DNA of 64,000 nucleotides from a virus, in IMG/VR virus record IMGVR_UViG_3300025030_000876, positions 1 to 64,000 of that record; one strand, given 5' to 3'. This document shows, piece after piece, positions 1-9,530 of the stretch (position 1 is its first letter; each line of letters starts with the position of its first letter). The notes under the pieces were generated by a model. That model did not search any database. It had not been told where the DNA came from and worked only from the letters and a program-made list of their open reading frames with translations. Position numbers and translations under genes: made by a program.

Positions 1-308
1 CCCCCCTCGAAGGGACCGGTTACATGTGCCCAACTGGCCGGGTCGTTAGGTGTCTGCGTCTTTTTGAGGTGAATCCCCCATCGGTCATCATCCCCCACCC
101 AGCCATCGTAGAAACAGTACCACCAGCCATCCTCGTAAAAAAGCGAGGTTGTCTGTACCGTGCCGAGGTAGTCCGTGCCGAGGTCTCTCTTTACAACGGG
201 ATTGTTGGAATACCGCTGGAACTGTGGGTCCGGCACATCGATAACTGTCGGTGTCCCTGTCCCGGAAACCTGGAATGAGTCCAGAGTCGATAAATCAATC
301 AGCGCCAT
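1..308 (-). CDS. Receptor-binding or fibre protein, N-terminal part (runs off left edge)
   Basis: The first 102 codons of a late gene are present; the reading frame is still open at base 1. It starts at the ATG whose first base is 308, two bases after the stop of the upstream fibre gene. The protein has an aromatic, Asp/Gly-rich pattern (WWYCFYDGWVGDDDRWGIHL) like the blades of GH32/GH43-type five-bladed propellers, so a carbohydrate-binding or cleaving propeller is inferred. GC content is near 65 percent in places, clearly above the rest of the window. On a circular map it would continue into the leftward frame entering at base 64000, giving one propeller-lectin-repeat fibre. Confidence 0.7.
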   Translation of the reverse strand, partial: MALIDLSTLDSFQVSGTGTPTVIDVPDPQFQRYSNNPVVKRDLGTDYLGTVQTTSLFYEDGWWYCFYDGWVGDDDRWGIHLKKTQTPNDPASWAHVTGPFEG

Positions 309-310
309 AA

Positions 311-2707
311 TTACTCCAGCACCAGCTTGGGTTTGTTCGTACCCTCGCCCCCGTCGAATGATGCCCAATATATTTGTGCAGGAGTACTGTTCTGGAAGTC
401 GTGGGCATACTCCCGCACGCAGATTTTAAGCGTTCCACCACTCCCTCGGAGCGCATTGACTGCATCCCTCAGCGCCGTTGTAGAGATATCGTAATACTGA
501 TTGAGCGTTGTGATTGTGGCTGTTTGCCCAATACTCGTGCCGTTCGGGGCTGACGGAAAGCTGTCGAAATCTGCCGTAGTGGGGGGTAGGGCATGTGTCG
601 AAGTCTGAATCCCCGCGACTGGCGAACCTGCGGATTGCACGGCGTACAGCGAGAGAGTGGCCGTGGTTATGTTCGCCCCAGCCGGGATGGTAAAGTCGAT
701 AAACGTTCTGTCTGTCAGATAATAGGTATCGTAGGGTTCTTCTTCCTCTTCCTCTAATGACGCTGCAATATTGATTGTCCCTCCAGTTGCAAATTCCGCT
801 CCACCGGTAGTAGCGCTACGGATAGTAGCAAACGATGAGGCATGGGTTGCTTCAATGTAGCCGTCAGTCGTGTTGGCGTAGATAGTTTCAGAACCGCCAG
901 TCTGTGTACTATTATTAACAACAACCGCACCCGAGATAGTAGCAAGATCATTACCAACAACATCCTCAGTACCATCAGTAGGCTGGGTATAGCTAATAGT
1001 AGGCACGTCAGCATCCATGACAGTAGCAGCAGTGCTATAAACCAGCGTATTACTATTTGCCCCACTCACATACGTTAGAGCATTAGTCGGGCTATTAAGT
1101 GTCCATCCACCATTGCCGCCAGCACCAAACTTAACTACCTCGTCAAATACCAAAGTAACCTGAGTTCCAGCAGTATTAACCGTAGCAGATTGCAACGTAG
1201 GCGCAGCAGTATCAGGAGTGGCAGACGATACAGCCGTTGCCACAGAACTTCCAGAACTATTACGTGCAACCAAGCAAGAGTTTACTTGAGTCCCGCCAGT
1301 AAATCCGCTGATAGCTGCATCTTTGGTAACACCAGAGTGCAATGTGCCGTTAGCCATAATCTCAGCCGCAGTATCATCACTGGGGTCTACGCTAGTATAA
1401 AGGTCATAAGCGCTAGCACCATTGGCATTAGTCCAAGTAGGTATAATAGTCCCACTCCCAGCAGTAATACTAAATGCAGTAGGCGCAGGAGGAATTAACT
1501 GTACAAGGAAGTTGCTACTTTGGGAACTAGTCCCGCCCAAAGAATCTTTGGCCGCCACAGTCCAGTTAGCGTTGCTGCCCGCGGTTTGCGAAGTCACATC
1601 AGCATACAATGTGCTAAATTCAGTAGTCCCATCTGGGTATCTAGCGCCATCTTTGTAGACAAGATAAGTTATTGGAGTATTACCTTCAGGGTCAGTGGAT
1701 GCTTCCCAATTTAACCTGAATCCAGTTCCACCGGCTAAATAGTTAGTCGCAGTAAACAATGCATAATTAGGAACACTAGGCACTTGATTCTCAGCAGTGA
1801 TGGTGTAAGCATCACTAACAACATTTCCAGCGTTCCCAGCCAAGTCCCTAGCAAAGTGTTTAATAGTCGCAGTTTCTGTAACACTAATCGCGCCAGAGTA
1901 AACTTGCGTAGTCCCAGCAACAGGATACACCGGAGTAGTTCCATCAGTTGTGTAGTAAATATCCACAACAGTTTCATCCGCAGAAATCGTGACAGATTGA
2001 GTACCACCATAAGTCCCTGCTACCGGGCTTGCTGTAGTAACCGGCAACGTGAGGTCAATGCTCCAAGTGTACGAAGTAGCAGAAGTCTCTTGCTGCCAGT
2101 TACCACCAGAGTCTTTACCGATGACTTCAAGAATGTGCATACCGGCGGAAAGACTCGAAAGTTGGATATGAATAGAAACAGCAGTCTCGCTACCCCAAGC
2201 CCCAGCATCAATCCGGTACTTATAGGCCACAACGTCCGTCCCGCTTACAGTAACATCCGTAGATTGGGAATTAGTAATCGTTGCAGGAGTACCACTGAGA
2301 ATCGCAACAACATTTGCAACTCCAATGTCGGCCACATCATAGGCATTTACAGTCGGGATTATACCTCTGACTTCGTCAGCAATTACTCCCCAGGGAGTAT
2401 CAAACTTCGCAGCCATCCATACTTTGCCATTGGCGAGTACATATGCTGCGCCATAGTAAGTTGCTGAACCTGTAAAAGTCCATTCTTGGGTAGCATAGTC
2501 AAACCGGACAATACCACTTTGAACAGACGCAACCCAAGATACTTGGGTAAGAGTCTTAGCATCTGCGCCATTACCACTAGCAAACGTAAAATCCGCAGCT
2601 ACAGATGTTTTTACTGGAGTGAAGTTATTAGTAAACAACCTCAACTGAAGATTATCAGGAGGTAGCCTAGTAGCTTCACCTTCATTTACCAATACCCACT
2701 GTGCCAT
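311..2707 (-). CDS. Tail fibre with Ig/FN3-like domains
   Basis: A 798-residue extracellular-type protein rich in Thr, Ser, Ala and Val with no catalytic motif seen. In order: an N-terminal fibre segment (about 1-140), an Ig-like domain (about 145-215), a chitobiase C-terminal-like Ig domain with IYYTTDGTTP (about 225-305), two FN3-like domains (about 310-495), a SwmB-like domain (APTLQSATVNTAGTQVTLVF, about 500-600) and a C-terminal beta domain of DNRLRE type (FIDFTIPAGANITTATLSLY). A run of six Glu precedes the last domain, and DNA from there to the end of the gene is GC-richer. The domain set suggests adhesion to host surface polysaccharide; the function is inferred. Confidence 0.75.
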   Translation of the reverse strand: MAQWVLVNEGEATRLPPDNLQLRLFTNNFTPVKTSVAADFTFASGNGADAKTLTQVSWVASVQSGIVRFDYATQEWTFTGSATYYGAAYVLANGKVWMAAKFDTPWGVIADEVRGIIPTVNAYDVADIGVANVVAILSGTPATITNSQSTDVTVSGTDVVAYKYRIDAGAWGSETAVSIHIQLSSLSAGMHILEVIGKDSGGNWQQETSATSYTWSIDLTLPVTTASPVAGTYGGTQSVTISADETVVDIYYTTDGTTPVYPVAGTTQVYSGAISVTETATIKHFARDLAGNAGNVVSDAYTITAENQVPSVPNYALFTATNYLAGGTGFRLNWEASTDPEGNTPITYLVYKDGARYPDGTTEFSTLYADVTSQTAGSNANWTVAAKDSLGGTSSQSSNFLVQLIPPAPTAFSITAGSGTIIPTWTNANGASAYDLYTSVDPSDDTAAEIMANGTLHSGVTKDAAISGFTGGTQVNSCLVARNSSGSSVATAVSSATPDTAAPTLQSATVNTAGTQVTLVFDEVVKFGAGGNGGWTLNSPTNALTYVSGANSNTLVYSTAATVMDADVPTISYTQPTDGTEDVVGNDLATISGAVVVNNSTQTGGSETIYANTTDGYIEATHASSFATIRSATTGGAEFATGGTINIAASLEEEEEEPYDTYYLTDRTFIDFTIPAGANITTATLSLYAVQSAGSPVAGIQTSTHALPPTTADFDSFPSAPNGTSIGQTATITTLNQYYDISTTALRDAVNALRGSGGTLKICVREYAHDFQNSTPAQIYWASFDGGEGTNKPKLVLE

Positions 2708-2742
2708 ATATACACCTAGTTGGAGTTAGTAATTAAAACAAA

Positions 2743-2788
2743 TGCGCTTCATAGATGCCACAGTCTATCGTAACAAACAAGAAGCGCA
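2743..2788 (-). terminator. Stem-loop between lectin and fibre genes
   Basis: Perfect 8-bp arms TGCGCTTC (2743-2750) and GAAGCGCA (2781-2788) with a nested 5-bp stem ATAGA/TCTAT. Read leftward, the stem is followed by a T-rich tract (TTTGTTTT). This looks like an intrinsic or partial terminator that would reduce transcription of the distal fibre genes. It may instead be an mRNA stability element. Confidence 0.5.
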
Positions 2789-2833
2789 AAGTCAATAGTA
2801 AGGTATTATGTTTTGAATAGTGCCACCATGCTG

Positions 2834-3610
2834 CTAAGAGATGCTCCATTTACTAGCTAAGTAATTATGAATTAGTGTTAATTCGTTTGTAGTAATGTTT
2901 CTATCATAAAACAATACTTCATATACCTTTGTATTTGTAATTGAAGTAGTTGCACCGCCAGGAGATGCAAGGTGACTGCCTATGCCTAAATTACTACTGG
3001 TTAAGCTATAAGAAAAACTAACAGATTGTATCTCAGTGTTGTTTTTATAACCTTTAACATTACCACTTGCATACTTCTTTGCTAATGTCATTAAACTAGT
3101 TGTTGGGGCGGTAGTGCTTTTAGTAGTTTGCCCATATCCCCCAAACCAATGTTTATCACTATTATAACCTATAGCACTATTCTGATTATTTGCCGCAGTC
3201 CCAGACAAAAAAGCAATTCCTTCGTAATTTGACGTATTTCGGGATAGCGATTCTACAACAGTGATAATTGTGTGCGGTTTATCTCCAGAGCCTATAAACA
3301 CTCCAGAAGATGATACTAAATAATCAGTAGCAAATAAAAGCCCATTCACTCCGCCGACTATCTTCAACTGAGGTCTTAAATTGTCATCCGCGTTAGTTAT
3401 ATCAAATCCGTGGCCACTTCTATCTTGCCATACTTTAACTAAATCCGTATCATTTTCTGCTGCTACAGTCTTGCTGGAATCTTGCCACAGACTCCCAGCG
3501 TAGGAAGCATCGTACCATGCAATGATATTATCTACCTGAGTAGGTAGAAAATTCCCGGCAGCACTGCTTCCACCAACTCCAATTCTCCTTCCTCTAGCAC
3601 TAAGAGGCAT
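2834..3610 (-). CDS. LamG/concanavalin-like virion protein
   Basis: 258 residues. After a short basic N-terminus comes a motif common in lectin-fold phage and surface proteins (IIAWYDAS, then LVKVWQDRSGHGFDI), followed by a beta-rich body with Tyr/Gly/Thr-rich strands typical of Laminin_G_3 (concanavalin A-like) domains. The C-terminus (KVYEVLFYDRNIT..ELTLIHNYLASKW) is the usual ending of this family. It overlaps the upstream gene by 11 bp, so the two are translationally coupled. A role in glycan binding on the tail fibre is inferred from the fold and from its position among fibre genes. Confidence 0.7.
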   Translation of the reverse strand: MPLSARGRRIGVGGSSAAGNFLPTQVDNIIAWYDASYAGSLWQDSSKTVAAENDTDLVKVWQDRSGHGFDITNADDNLRPQLKIVGGVNGLLFATDYLVSSSGVFIGSGDKPHTIITVVESLSRNTSNYEGIAFLSGTAANNQNSAIGYNSDKHWFGGYGQTTKSTTAPTTSLMTLAKKYASGNVKGYKNNTEIQSVSFSYSLTSSNLGIGSHLASPGGATTSITNTKVYEVLFYDRNITTNELTLIHNYLASKWSIS

Positions 3611-4367
3611 GATGACCTCCGATAAACCAGATATTATTAATTCTTGTTGCTTCTACAATTATTCTGCCGGAAGAAGTAACATCAGTTAAATCCACAGACG
3701 CGCCTTCCACTGTTATCGAAGAAGGCACAGTGCCAGCCATAACAAGTAACAACGTAGCACTGGCAGCTTTGCCTATTGATGGTGTATTGGAAAAAGTAAT
3801 AGCTGTATCCACGCCGCTTTCTATTGTAACGACATGAATATTTCCCAGGGAGTAATCGCAAGTTGCAGTACCAGAAGCCCCAGCAACAGAATTCTCAGTT
3901 TCACTATAGCCTTTTAACTCAACCCCATACCCATAAGTTGTGAATAAATTAGACCTGATAGCAACAGGGTAAAAAGCATCTGACGTAGTGTTTCTATATC
4001 CAAGAACAACTCTAGCGACACCTTTGTACCCAGCAGCGGCTCCAGTAGTAATAGATGTTTTGGAAACAGTCAATACAGAATTATTAGTCTCATTCAAATC
4101 CACATAAGCATATTCATTATCGCTCAGAGCAATATTCCCAGCTGCAATTTCATTTGCAATCGCATTCCCAGCAGCAGAGATAAAAATCAACCGCATTTTA
4201 TCCGACCAAGTTAAAGTCCCACTTGCCCAGGTAATACTTCCGTCGCAGTGGAATAAGGTATTATGATGATAAGACAATACCTTATCAATCGCTTGCAATG
4301 GGGCGTTCATTGCTGTTGCTCTAAACTTAGTGGTCCCATCTGCATAATCAGTTATAAAATTACTCAT
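3600..4367 (-). CDS. Tail fibre or baseplate-associated protein
   Basis: 255 residues, rich in Ala/Thr/Ser/Val with predicted beta structure and no catalytic motif. The N-terminus (NFITDYADGTTKFRATAMNA) resembles the start of phage fibre or fibre-attachment proteins whose N-termini dock on the tail tip. The C-terminal portion has repeated short strands (GTVPSSITVEGASVDL). It lies 11 bp after the OB/Ig tail protein and overlaps the LamG protein gene, so it belongs to the same fibre module. Exact role unknown. Confidence 0.6.
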   Translation of the reverse strand: MSNFITDYADGTTKFRATAMNAPLQAIDKVLSYHHNTLFHCDGSITWASGTLTWSDKMRLIFISAAGNAIANEIAAGNIALSDNEYAYVDLNETNNSVLTVSKTSITTGAAAGYKGVARVVLGYRNTTSDAFYPVAIRSNLFTTYGYGVELKGYSETENSVAGASGTATCDYSLGNIHVVTIESGVDTAITFSNTPSIGKAASATLLLVMAGTVPSSITVEGASVDLTDVTSSGRIIVEATRINNIWFIGGHHAS

Positions 4368-4378
4368 CCTTTGCTCCT

Positions 4379-5452
4379 TTAAACCATTAATTCGCCACTA
4401 ACGTCTAACAACGGAATAAGTGCGTAGCCATAAATTATATTACTTTTCCCAACAACCTCAATCCTAACCTTTGGGGAAACATCCCCAGGGTCAACATTAC
4501 CTCGATAGTATGCTATGGTGTCATTACCATCAAATCCAGTAGTTAATGTTGTGATTGTTTTACCTGAGTCAAAATAGCCATTCCCTTCTTCACAGAAAGC
4601 ATATAATGTATAACTTCCTGTTATATTTTCCCCATACTGATCTTTGGCTAGAATTGCAATAGTCGCCGGATTACCGAGCCAAGCCAATGGGGTATCAATG
4701 TCTTTATCACAAGTAACCACTATGCTACTAATAACCGCCGCATACCATATTGCATTTATCATATCCGCCCTAACTTCTGTTGCGCTAGAAGTAAACAAAA
4801 TATGACAAAGCTTAACATGGCTGGAAGGAACAGCTGGTAACGTTGGGTTGGAAGTTACTTCTGAACTACTAATAACATCTACAAGCCCATCAATTCCAAT
4901 AACAAGCAAGTCATATCTTACTTTCCCAGTAGCCGGAGCAGTGAATTCAATAACATCAATATCCCCGCCCATTAAGGTGTCATCACCCATTGTCATGTCA
5001 CTATCAGCAAGCATAGTAACACCAGCAACAGAGTAAACAACACCATTAATACGGTAAGTTCCAGAAGCTATTGTTACTTTCATCTCTCCCGGTATCGGGT
5101 AAACTTGAAGCCCAGTAACAATAGTATCAACAGAAGAAACTCCTGGTAATGCTTCAACTCCATTTGGGAATGTTGGGATATTCATACCATGACCAACAAT
5201 CTCAAACAAAGTCCTATTACCACCCCTATGAGCAATCCTTACAGCATTACCAGGTTTTAAATACTGTGGCGTGCTTTCCCAATTCTCAGGATACCTTGCA
5301 TACAAAGGCAAGTTAGACCCTTGGATTCTTACTTTGCACTTTCTCAGGTCTTCATAAACCTCATACACAATAGCATCCCTAGTCTCTGACATACTAGATG
5401 CCACTCGTTGCATGTTCTTTCTAAGAAATCTTTTTTGCATTAGTGGATTCAT
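4379..5452 (-). CDS. Tail tip or baseplate structural protein
   Basis: 357 residues from the ATG at 5452. That ATG overlaps the stop codon of the hub gene (TAATG) and has a GGTGGAG Shine-Dalgarno sequence. A GTG four codons upstream is possible but lies inside the SD. Residues about 20-95 look like a small OB-type barrel (VRIQGSNLPLYARYPENW, NAVRIAHRGGNRTLFEIVGHG) as in tail-tip and baseplate proteins. The C-terminal 90 residues resemble an Ig/bacterial invasin-like domain (AKDQYGENITGSYTLYAF). Position directly after the hub suggests a connector between the tail tip and the fibres; this is inference. Confidence 0.6.
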   Translation of the reverse strand: MNPLMQKRFLRKNMQRVASSMSETRDAIVYEVYEDLRKCKVRIQGSNLPLYARYPENWESTPQYLKPGNAVRIAHRGGNRTLFEIVGHGMNIPTFPNGVEALPGVSSVDTIVTGLQVYPIPGEMKVTIASGTYRINGVVYSVAGVTMLADSDMTMGDDTLMGGDIDVIEFTAPATGKVRYDLLVIGIDGLVDVISSSEVTSNPTLPAVPSSHVKLCHILFTSSATEVRADMINAIWYAAVISSIVVTCDKDIDTPLAWLGNPATIAILAKDQYGENITGSYTLYAFCEEGNGYFDSGKTITTLTTGFDGNDTIAYYRGNVDPGDVSPKVRIEVVGKSNIIYGYALIPLLDVSGELMV

Positions 5453-8400
5453 TAAATTCTCCACCCTTCTATTTTGTCAATAACTTTAGGTTCTTTACCA
5501 AGCTCCCAAGTACGCTCAATCTCGCTAATAAATATTTTCATTACTTGCCCAGAGTAAGGGTGCGGGATTTGAATTGTATCCCCTTCTTCGTCTTGGAAAT
5601 GTGCAATCTTCTCAAGTTGAACTCGCTTGCGTTGCAATTTCTTGAGCATGATAAGAAACTCAGCAAAAACTCTACAATCCCCGACAGTATAACAAGCAAA
5701 CCCTTCAACTTTCTCAGCAATGATTTTACCAATCTCAATCTGGAATTCTTCATCATTGGCTGTGTATTCTACTGACCTTCTAGCATACCCAAGTGGTTGT
5801 GCCCAGATTTCATATTGGAAGTTGCACATACTGCCAAGAATTGTAAGCGCGATATAAAGCCCAGTACCTTCAATATACCTACCCCAAGGATAAGTGAGTT
5901 TACCAGTCGCAGGGTCTACAATATCCCCAATCTTATTCCCAGCAAAGTAAGTAGCAATAGCAGCGGTTAACTGCGGAATCAAATTAGGCACATCAACAGT
6001 GACAGTACAAAACTTCTCAAAACTATCAACTTCGCTGATAGATTCATCAACTTCACCAGCAAGAAAGAAACCCATCCCCGAAGCAGACTCAAGTACCTCC
6101 AACCTCGGATATCTACATCTCCTACTCCTATCCTCCGAGTAATAAACATCAAAATCCTTCTTCATTCCCCACCAGCCTGCAGTACCACTAAGCGAAGCTA
6201 CTCTTTCTTCAGGAAACAATATCTCAATATCATCCTGTTCTTCCCCGGTAACAGTAACTCTATTAACCATATCCGAGTAACTATCATCCGGTGAATATCC
6301 AATCATTGCTTTCTTATCAGTATACGTATGATTCACTGAATTGTCTATTGCAATCTTTCTGGTAATAAACTTATCATCAGTAGTCATTGTAGAGAAATGC
6401 CCATACCGATTACAGATAATAGGAATCATATCACTAAGTTTAGTATCCGCCCATTGAGCATCAATTAAGTTAGGCCCAGTGAAATTAATAGTAATATCCC
6501 CAGAAGCTATCCCGCCAAGATTCTCAACTAAATCAGCCAAAATAGCTTCAGGATATTGGCCCTGATAGCTCACAACAACTTGTTCATCATCATCCCAGAA
6601 GGTTCTAATATCCTGCGCGGTAATAGATATTGTAGGATACTGGCTTATTCTGAAACTCAACGCAGTCTCAGTAACATAAAAAGTCCCTTGGGCAGCCCAA
6701 TAATCAACCCCAGATACTTTTTCCCCTGCTTTAAATACTAACTTCCTTCCTTTCTTTACATATTTATTAAACAACGAAAGCAAGTTAGATGGGTCAAACA
6801 AGTACCCATGAGATAACTTAAACTGAAGTTCATGAGGCGAACCATCCACGGCTACTTTACGTGAAATACTATCAACTAAGTACTCTGTAACATCAAACTG
6901 AGGTTCAATACTATCCCAAGCAAGGTAATACTTTGTATTGTTGGATTTATCCTTTTGCCAAAAAGCCCATACTTTATTATCTTCATCAATCCCAACCCAA
7001 GCATTAAAATCAGAAATACCATTAATCAATTTAGCAGAAGTACTAAATTCCCAATCGGTATCTTTTGCTCCTATTTTGTACATTGTTTGTTTGAATTTAC
7101 CATCCCTAAGAAATGTAGTAATTCCAAGATAACTGTAAGATGCAGCAAAATACCGATCATTTGCTTGGTCATATAATGCCCACCATAAATTATCTGTATT
7201 ATTTGGTGTAATTCCCGGTATTTCATCATTACTTTTCCTATCAAACGTTTCTGTTAATGTATTAAAAATAACAACACCGTCAGAACTTGTACCTATTAGT
7301 ATTTCATCAAGTTCCGGGACAAGAGTTAAAGAATTAAATCCATAATCATTAGCAGTCTTATATGGGGGGATAGCAAAATGAACATAACTAGATGCAACAT
7401 CAATAATACACAATCCTTTTTGGGTATCATAACCACTAGAAGCGTAATAAGTAAAAATGCCATATATTTTATTATTATGAAGTACAAAATCACCTAATGA
7501 GTTTCTAGGAAGCCCCCCATCAGGGTTAGCATTTAATCTAAAAGATTCTGCTCCCGCAGCCAAATCCCAACAACGTAAAGCAGCATCGCCTTCAATACCA
7601 TCAATCTGACTAAACCAATATTCATTACCATAAATACGTCGCTGTAAAAGATTTGACCCAAAAACATCACTCATTGTATAAAAATCAGCAGAGACATTAA
7701 ATGTATATTCTGGTCCAGTGTCATTTAAATCAAGATAACCAACAACGGAATAGCCACTTGTCCCTCCACTCATACGACCATAAGCCATTATCCAAACATG
7801 GTTATTAACTTCGTCATATTCATGATATGCTTCAGCAAAAGCTCTGTTAGAGGGCCAACCAACGACATTTTGTGCAGTTTCTGTGGCTGTATGCGTTGTG
7901 AAATTAAAACTCCGCATAACATCAGTTTCAGCTTCCCATACACAGATATGTGGTAATGTACCAACAATTACTTTATTTCCAACCATAGCCCGTTTGTAAC
8001 ACTCATCATATCTACTAGATACATATTGAATAACGGCAGGCACAGCCGGGGTTGTTATATAATTCCTAGTTTTAGTAATAGTCCATGTGGCAATGTCAAT
8101 TTCAAAAATTCCTTGTAAATGGGTATACACATAACCAGATTCAGCCACCACAGCATATAATTTCTGGTTAACAGAATCCAGCATAATATAGGAAACAAAA
8201 TCATAACCACTATCACCACCCTGCTGTGGAGGCCAACCTGTGGTACTTTCGCCTATGAATAAAGCACCAGACTCTTCTGTAAAAGCAAGATACATTGAAT
8301 CTGCATCAGTTTGAACAGCAGAAGGGTAATATCCGATTTTAGTGAAATCAGTATAATTTGTGACTTTAACCGTAGTTCCCCACGTAGCCCCGTTATCTGT

Positions 8401-9153
8401 TGATTTTGAATAGTAAATATTCCGTAATGGATTTAAATTTGTATCCAAACCATCAACAAAATAGAAAAACAATAATAATTCACTTTCAGCAGCAGTCTCC
8501 AACAAAAAGAATGTAGACGCTCTATTATCTATTGTATTACTTGGTGATAATCCAAACGAAGAAATAATATCTACTACAGAACTCCAAGAAGTAAAATTAC
8601 TGGATGTTCTAACAAAAACATTCCAGGCAGGAGTGCCTGAAGTGTAGTTATTATAAACCATCGTATAAGTATCATTTGCTAATCTAATTACAGTGATAGA
8701 ATACTTAACATAAGAATTGCTTATAATTAGATAATCACTTATTGTGATTGCGCCAGATACATTAACCCCAAAGGCTCTTATGTCATAGTTAGCGCCATTC
8801 TTTCTAATATAACAAACCCCTATATCCCCATTAACCAACTCAACCAATGCAAAATCATCAATATCAGTATTGGTGATTAGCGGGATATCTATAGTAAATT
8901 CAATCCTATCAACATCGGTATAAAACATATACAAATGATTAGTAGTTGAATCCGCATACTCTAGGTTAAACCCAATTATTCTTCCAGAAGAATGTACCAA
9001 AAACTTTGGCTTCATTTCTTTCGTATCCGAAGTAAAAACATTACCAGTAAACGGAATATCCGCAACAGTCTTCATCGAAAGCAGTTGCACAATCGGATGA
9101 TGTTCAACTCCATCCTGGGCAGTTTGGAGTGCTGAATCAAGAGTAAGTGCCAT
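5452..9153 (-). CDS. Tail hub/tip protein with N-terminal beta-propeller-like domain
   Basis: 1233 residues. After about 35 N-terminal residues typical of tail hub proteins (ALTLDSALQTAQDGVEHHPI), a segment of roughly 700 residues has repeated strand pairs ending in aromatic/Asp turns (LYMFYTDVDRIEF, YYSKSTDNGATWG, AVVAESGYVYTHLQG). It includes an Asp-box-like SxDxGxTW, as in sialidase/BNR propellers. From about residue 770 a hub domain resumes (FDVTEYLVDSISRKVAVDG; TISITAQDIRTFWDDDEQVV). It probably forms the ring at the tail tip and carries a propeller for receptor contact. It follows the distal tail protein with a 1-bp overlap. Confidence 0.7.
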   Translation of the reverse strand: MALTLDSALQTAQDGVEHHPIVQLLSMKTVADIPFTGNVFTSDTKEMKPKFLVHSSGRIIGFNLEYADSTTNHLYMFYTDVDRIEFTIDIPLITNTDIDDFALVELVNGDIGVCYIRKNGANYDIRAFGVNVSGAITISDYLIISNSYVKYSITVIRLANDTYTMVYNNYTSGTPAWNVFVRTSSNFTSWSSVVDIISSFGLSPSNTIDNRASTFFLLETAAESELLLFFYFVDGLDTNLNPLRNIYYSKSTDNGATWGTTVKVTNYTDFTKIGYYPSAVQTDADSMYLAFTEESGALFIGESTTGWPPQQGGDSGYDFVSYIMLDSVNQKLYAVVAESGYVYTHLQGIFEIDIATWTITKTRNYITTPAVPAVIQYVSSRYDECYKRAMVGNKVIVGTLPHICVWEAETDVMRSFNFTTHTATETAQNVVGWPSNRAFAEAYHEYDEVNNHVWIMAYGRMSGGTSGYSVVGYLDLNDTGPEYTFNVSADFYTMSDVFGSNLLQRRIYGNEYWFSQIDGIEGDAALRCWDLAAGAESFRLNANPDGGLPRNSLGDFVLHNNKIYGIFTYYASSGYDTQKGLCIIDVASSYVHFAIPPYKTANDYGFNSLTLVPELDEILIGTSSDGVVIFNTLTETFDRKSNDEIPGITPNNTDNLWWALYDQANDRYFAASYSYLGITTFLRDGKFKQTMYKIGAKDTDWEFSTSAKLINGISDFNAWVGIDEDNKVWAFWQKDKSNNTKYYLAWDSIEPQFDVTEYLVDSISRKVAVDGSPHELQFKLSHGYLFDPSNLLSLFNKYVKKGRKLVFKAGEKVSGVDYWAAQGTFYVTETALSFRISQYPTISITAQDIRTFWDDDEQVVVSYQGQYPEAILADLVENLGGIASGDITINFTGPNLIDAQWADTKLSDMIPIICNRYGHFSTMTTDDKFITRKIAIDNSVNHTYTDKKAMIGYSPDDSYSDMVNRVTVTGEEQDDIEILFPEERVASLSGTAGWWGMKKDFDVYYSEDRSRRCRYPRLEVLESASGMGFFLAGEVDESISEVDSFEKFCTVTVDVPNLIPQLTAAIATYFAGNKIGDIVDPATGKLTYPWGRYIEGTGLYIALTILGSMCNFQYEIWAQPLGYARRSVEYTANDEEFQIEIGKIIAEKVEGFACYTVGDCRVFAEFLIMLKKLQRKRVQLEKIAHFQDEEGDTIQIPHPYSGQVMKIFISEIERTWELGKEPKVIDKIEGWRI

Positions 9154-9530
9154 TATGCAACCTCGCTTATGATGACAAAATCAAGTTCCACATCTTTGCG
9201 GAAAGAGAATCCAGTAGAAACTAGTTTTGGGAGATATAGCTTTCCAGTAAGACTCCGTATTCTAATATTATACGTCTTCGATGACCCATCGGCGGGATTT
9301 AATACTACCGAAGCACTAGCTTGGTAAAGAGCATCCAGGGAGTTAAACAACGCTTCGGGCATTACATCCCAAGAGAGTGTTCTCTCAACTCCGGCGATGA
9401 AGTTGCCAAAATCAAAATAAGCAACTCCATCCATAGTCTCTACAACCGCATCCCGTTTCTCAGCAGTCAATACCCCACTAAGTTCTTCATTGGTTGTTAT
9501 TGCAACCCCGCCGATAGTCATACTGGACAT
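9153..9530 (-). CDS. Minor tail protein (distal-tail/gpM-like position)
   Basis: 125 residues. It sits between tape measure and hub, where lambda encodes gpM and other siphophages encode distal tail (Dit) proteins. It is beta-rich (MTIGGVAITTNEELSGVLTA; TYNIRIRSLTGKLYLPKL), fitting a small tail-tip ring subunit. It overlaps the tape measure stop and the hub start by single bases, indicating coupled translation. The family assignment rests on position and composition, not on a diagnostic motif. Confidence 0.6.
   Translation of the reverse strand: MSSMTIGGVAITTNEELSGVLTAEKRDAVVETMDGVAYFDFGNFIAGVERTLSWDVMPEALFNSLDALYQASASVVLNPADGSSKTYNIRIRSLTGKLYLPKLVSTGFSFRKDVELDFVIISEVA

Noticed and set aside
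1784-2467. Rightward frame of 227 codons opposite the fibre gene
   Set aside because: Antisense to a gene with clear domain structure; Ser/Asn/Arg-rich, no RBS.
1-5452. Diversity-generating retroelement acting on the fibres
   Set aside because: No reverse transcriptase gene and no near-identical template/variable repeat pair was found in the window.
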